This document shows positions 61,727-64,000 of a stretch of 64,000 bases of DNA, piece after piece; the first letter of the stretch is position 1, and the number at the start of each line of letters is the position of its first letter. The position numbers and the translations under genes are program-made. The stretch spans positions 1 through 64,000 of the forward strand of contig CAJBLH010000246.1 in NCBI GenBank assembly GCA_903953895.1. The letters are read 5' to 3'. Source of the stretch: an uncultured Desulfobacteraceae bacterium (GTDB taxonomy: Bacteria > Desulfobacterota > Desulfobacteria > Desulfobacterales > Desulfatirhabdiaceae). The notes beneath the pieces were generated by a model that worked only from the letters and a program-made list of their open reading frames with translations, was not told the DNA's origin and searched no databases.

Positions 61727-61777
61727 TATAGTTTTCCCGACAAAAATTTGGGGTGCGTTATCGGTTGGGGAAAGATA
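61727..61777. mobile_element. Degraded MITE-like remnant at the end of the lactate module
   Basis: TATAG followed by AAAATTT and GCGTTATCGGTTGGGG-AAGATA corresponds loosely to the first half of copies 1 and 2 (GCGTTATCGGTCGGAGATATA). Terminal repeats are lost. It lies between the converging gntR and glycosyltransferase genes. Confidence 0.35.
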
Positions 61778-61790
61778 AGAACTCGCTATA

Positions 61791-63812
61791 TCAGGTTCGC
61801 GAGATGAAATTGCGGACGTAGGTCGTCCCCCCTCCGAGCATCCTCAGTAACGTCAGAATGCCGACAAGTGACAAGAAAAGGTTGAACAGCCTGAATCTCC
61901 CCACCATGGAAAGGTGGTATGACCATCCCGCTAAGGCAGTATTGGTCGCCACCCAGAGTGCCAGAAACAGAATACGGAAGTATCTGGCACTCGCCTGATG
62001 TCGAGCCTTCCTGTTTTCGCCGTCTTCATCTTTTTTCCTCCCCTTGGTCCCCCAGCTCAGATCATGGAAGTTGCAGAAGGCGTAGGTCCTGAGTTGAACC
62101 TCCATCATGGGATGAAGCAGAAAGAAGGGGAGAGCGACCCTCGCAAAACCGGCAAATGCGTTTTTCGAATGCATTGACGCCAGCAGGAGCCCGGAAAAAA
62201 ACTCTGTGGCCACGATCGCGGCGAAGAGAAGCGAGTTTCCGAGAACGCCGCCATTACGGAAAAGCAGAAGAATGGCAAAAGCGAAGAGCGCGACCTGAAC
62301 CGTCCCGGTCATGCAGAAAAGACTCTTTATTACGGACCGGAACCGCTCAAGGGAAAAAAAGACGATCTGCATCAAGGAGAGCGCAGCCAATGCCTCGGCG
62401 AGAAAGCCGGCAAGTGCGCAAAGTTCCGCTGGAAATCCGCCGCACACCTTGCAGGTTTCCGATAGAACGAGCGCGAACACGATTGAAAGGGCCGGCAGGG
62501 TATATTCCAGAACACAGGTGATCAAAAGGATCGGCGCCCTGAAGAGCAGCAGCGCTCTGTCCCCGAGCCTTTTCTGGCTGTCGATCAGAGACCGGATATT
62601 TGCAAGGAACCAGAGATTGCAGGCGAACTCGCTGTTGTTCCAGCGCCTTCTCTGCTGAAGCAGTTCCCCGAGCGACTCGCAGGGGTCGGTGACCGAAATT
62701 GCCGAGGGGACATACACCAGCTTCCACAGGTTCTGCGGTCTCGAAATGATTTCAAAGCCCAGGATACGGTCTTCGGCCAGAAACATCGTGGATTGGAACG
62801 CATCGAGCCGCCCCAGCCCCCGGAAATAGTTCGAGGCGGGAACCTTGGCCGGATGCGCGCAGGGGAGGCGATCGGGTGCCTCTTGACCGGGTGTCTCCCC
62901 CAGCACCGCCCGCAGCCGCAGAAAGCTGAACTGGCCGGGAACCACCGACAGATACCCGGTCAGCACCTCGGCCGGCCAGCCCAACAGGCGCTGGCACAGC
63001 ACATCCCCGAACTGCCATGCGCGCAGCAGAGCAAAGGGCGCTCTCGTCCGGCTGATCAGAATCATGCTCGCCGCGGCTCCGGCGCGGGGATTCCCCTCGA
63101 AAAATCTGTACAGGTTGAATACGGCGTCCTGCCGGGGAGTGGTCCCTGCGTCGATCTGGACGCAGTAGTCAGGTCTGATCTTCCCGCAGATCACGGCGAA
63201 GAACCACCAGTGGGAGTCCAGCTTTCCCCGGTTCTCCCGTTTCAGGCCCAGCAACACCTCAAGACCCGTCCCGGCATCTTCAAGCGAAAAACCAACGCCG
63301 GGATCGCCCCCCGCTTCGAGAGAGTCGCGCAGGTTGTCCACCCACACCCGGTTTATGCCTTCCCCCTCGGACAGCGAATTCAACTGCGCCTCAATATCCT
63401 TCAGCCGCAAGACCCTGCGGCGCATGACCATAGCGTCGATCTCAAAGTCGGCTCTGTCCGTAAGGAACCCGAGATGAGAAAACAGGCGCCTGGCTGACCC
63501 GGACAGCCGGTCGACCCCATCGACGATGATGCATACCGAAAATTCGGAATCCCGGAATCCCTCTGCATTACGGCGCAGGCAGACGAGATTCCTGAAGAGC
63601 GCGTAGAGCGACACGATGACGGCCGGAGCCGGCTCATTGTAAACTGTCATGCAGCAGAGGATTTTTCGGGTTCCGGCATCTTCTTCCAAAAGATGAACCC
63701 CGTCGAACTTTGGAGGTGTGCGGAACCTGCCGTTCATCGGGCTCGCGCCCCCCATCTGCGTATAACGCTGCCTGCGGGGACGGGAAAAGGGGGGGGGCGA
63801 GCCGTTAGACAT
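61791..63812 (-). CDS. Chitin-synthase-like family 2 glycosyltransferase
   Basis: Start at ATG 63812 (GAAGGGG upstream), 673 residues. It shows motifs of the chitin-synthase branch: CMTVYNE (~54-60), DAGT (~221-224), AEDRIL (~346-351) and QQRRRW (~386-391), then about six to seven C-terminal membrane helices (~420-660). It would polymerise a UDP-sugar, perhaps GlcNAc, across the membrane. This branch is mainly fungal and animal; bacterial members are less common, and nodulation-type NodC lacks some of these motifs. The gene is more GC-rich than its left neighbours, suggesting transfer. It overlaps the gene upstream by eight bases. Confidence 0.8.
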   Translation of the reverse strand: MSNGSPPPFSRPRRQRYTQMGGASPMNGRFRTPPKFDGVHLLEEDAGTRKILCCMTVYNEPAPAVIVSLYALFRNLVCLRRNAEGFRDSEFSVCIIVDGVDRLSGSARRLFSHLGFLTDRADFEIDAMVMRRRVLRLKDIEAQLNSLSEGEGINRVWVDNLRDSLEAGGDPGVGFSLEDAGTGLEVLLGLKRENRGKLDSHWWFFAVICGKIRPDYCVQIDAGTTPRQDAVFNLYRFFEGNPRAGAAASMILISRTRAPFALLRAWQFGDVLCQRLLGWPAEVLTGYLSVVPGQFSFLRLRAVLGETPGQEAPDRLPCAHPAKVPASNYFRGLGRLDAFQSTMFLAEDRILGFEIISRPQNLWKLVYVPSAISVTDPCESLGELLQQRRRWNNSEFACNLWFLANIRSLIDSQKRLGDRALLLFRAPILLITCVLEYTLPALSIVFALVLSETCKVCGGFPAELCALAGFLAEALAALSLMQIVFFSLERFRSVIKSLFCMTGTVQVALFAFAILLLFRNGGVLGNSLLFAAIVATEFFSGLLLASMHSKNAFAGFARVALPFFLLHPMMEVQLRTYAFCNFHDLSWGTKGRKKDEDGENRKARHQASARYFRILFLALWVATNTALAGWSYHLSMVGRFRLFNLFLSLVGILTLLRMLGGGTTYVRNFISRT

Positions 63813-64000
63813 GGATGACCCCTTCGGGTGCCACGTCCCGGGGGGCCGTAACCCCGTGGTAGTGGCAGATCCCGTTGATCTCAAGGTTCTTGAAGCTGCA
63901 ATCATTTATCGCATGCTCCTTCACAACCTTCAACACCCGCAGGAACAGAGCCGTGTCCATCAGGTGACACCGGGTCAGGCAATTTCTCTGAACGCACTTT
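63805..64000 (-). CDS. 3' end of a Cys-rich protein gene (runs off the window)
   Basis: On the minus strand one frame is open from the window edge to TAA at 63805, giving 64 residues that include KCVQRNCLTRCHL, LRVLKVVKEHA and INGICHYHGV. The Cys spacing (CxxxxCxxxC) suggests a metal-binding or cytochrome/Fe-S type C-terminus. The coding frame overlaps the glycosyltransferase start by eight bases, so the two are probably co-transcribed and may work together. The family cannot be judged from this fragment. Confidence 0.55.
   Translation of the reverse strand, partial: KCVQRNCLTRCHLMDTALFLRVLKVVKEHAINDCSFKNLEINGICHYHGVTAPRDVAPEGVIHV

Noticed and set aside
1-64000. CRISPR arrays, tRNA and rRNA genes
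   Set aside because: No regularly spaced direct repeats and no cloverleaf or rRNA-like sequence were recognised in the intergenic stretches.

Overview
The window looks like chromosomal DNA of a strictly or largely anaerobic, sulfate-reducer-like Desulfobacterota, probably near Desulfobacterales. This rests on gene content: indolepyruvate:ferredoxin oxidoreductase with phenylacetate-CoA ligase, hydrogenase nickel-insertion factors, many large PAS/REC hybrid kinases, a sensor with a Cys-rich 'two-CW'-like module, and a lactate permease next to GlcD/GlcF-type dehydrogenase subunits. It is inference; no 16S or other taxonomic marker is present. No tRNA, rRNA, CRISPR array, phage or intact transposase was seen.

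Layout. 1-656: no convincing gene, several strong palindromes. 0.66-3.8 kb: a degenerate Ser/Thr kinase-HDOD-GAF protein and a membrane TPR protein (minus strand). 4.0-12.3 kb: hypA-hypB-rsmD, a GAF/sigma-54 activator, phosphohexomutase, an exported parvulin isomerase, a cold-shock gene with promoter, leader and terminator, and a DUF47-PiT phosphate transport pair. 12.4-23 kb: catabolism, with putA, a 3-hydroxyacyl-CoA dehydrogenase/enoyl-CoA hydratase fusion, iorA-iorB and paaK, which together would take proline and aromatic amino acids towards glutamate and arylacetyl-CoA. 23.2-25.9 kb: two overlapping histidine kinase genes. 26-29.2 kb: carB. 29.6-31.8 kb: ferredoxin-nitroreductase and an MFS exporter. 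31.8-34 kb: a decaying binding-lipoprotein plus sensor pair with two frameshifts and a lost 3' end. 33.9-37.8 kb: RNB exoribonuclease, an alpha/alpha-toroid protein and a hexapeptide acyltransferase.

38.5-46.1 kb is one tightly packed minus-strand cluster: HDAC-like deacetylase, GNAT acetyltransferase, a hybrid kinase with a periplasmic binding domain, a PhnD-like binding protein, a NarX-like kinase and a LuxR-type regulator. It appears to be an intact relative of the broken 31.8-34 kb locus, joined to a putative acylation/deacylation pair. 46.3-49.6 kb holds another hybrid kinase plus debris (a kinase tail and a truncated pyrR). 49.6-56 kb holds a Tat-exported superoxide dismutase, a secreted Cache protein, an unusual APC permease fused to a periplasmic solute-binding domain, and a chemoreceptor. 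56.3-61.7 kb is a lactate module: lctP-glcD-glcF-gntR, with a good sigma-70 promoter and a GntR-type operator before lctP. 61.8-64 kb carries a chitin-synthase-like glycosyltransferase and the end of a Cys-rich gene.

From 46 to 62 kb a 105-bp MITE-like element with about 27-bp imperfect terminal inverted repeats and TA ends occurs in two near-identical copies, one inverted copy and several remnants, mostly at gene or operon boundaries. Together with the pseudogenes this marks the right third of the window as rearranged accessory DNA. The most unusual items are the permease-binding-protein fusion, the MITE family, the deacetylase/acetyltransferase/phosphorelay cluster, the Cys-rich module inserted in a HAMP domain, and a probable leaderless promoter formed within the decayed sensor gene.
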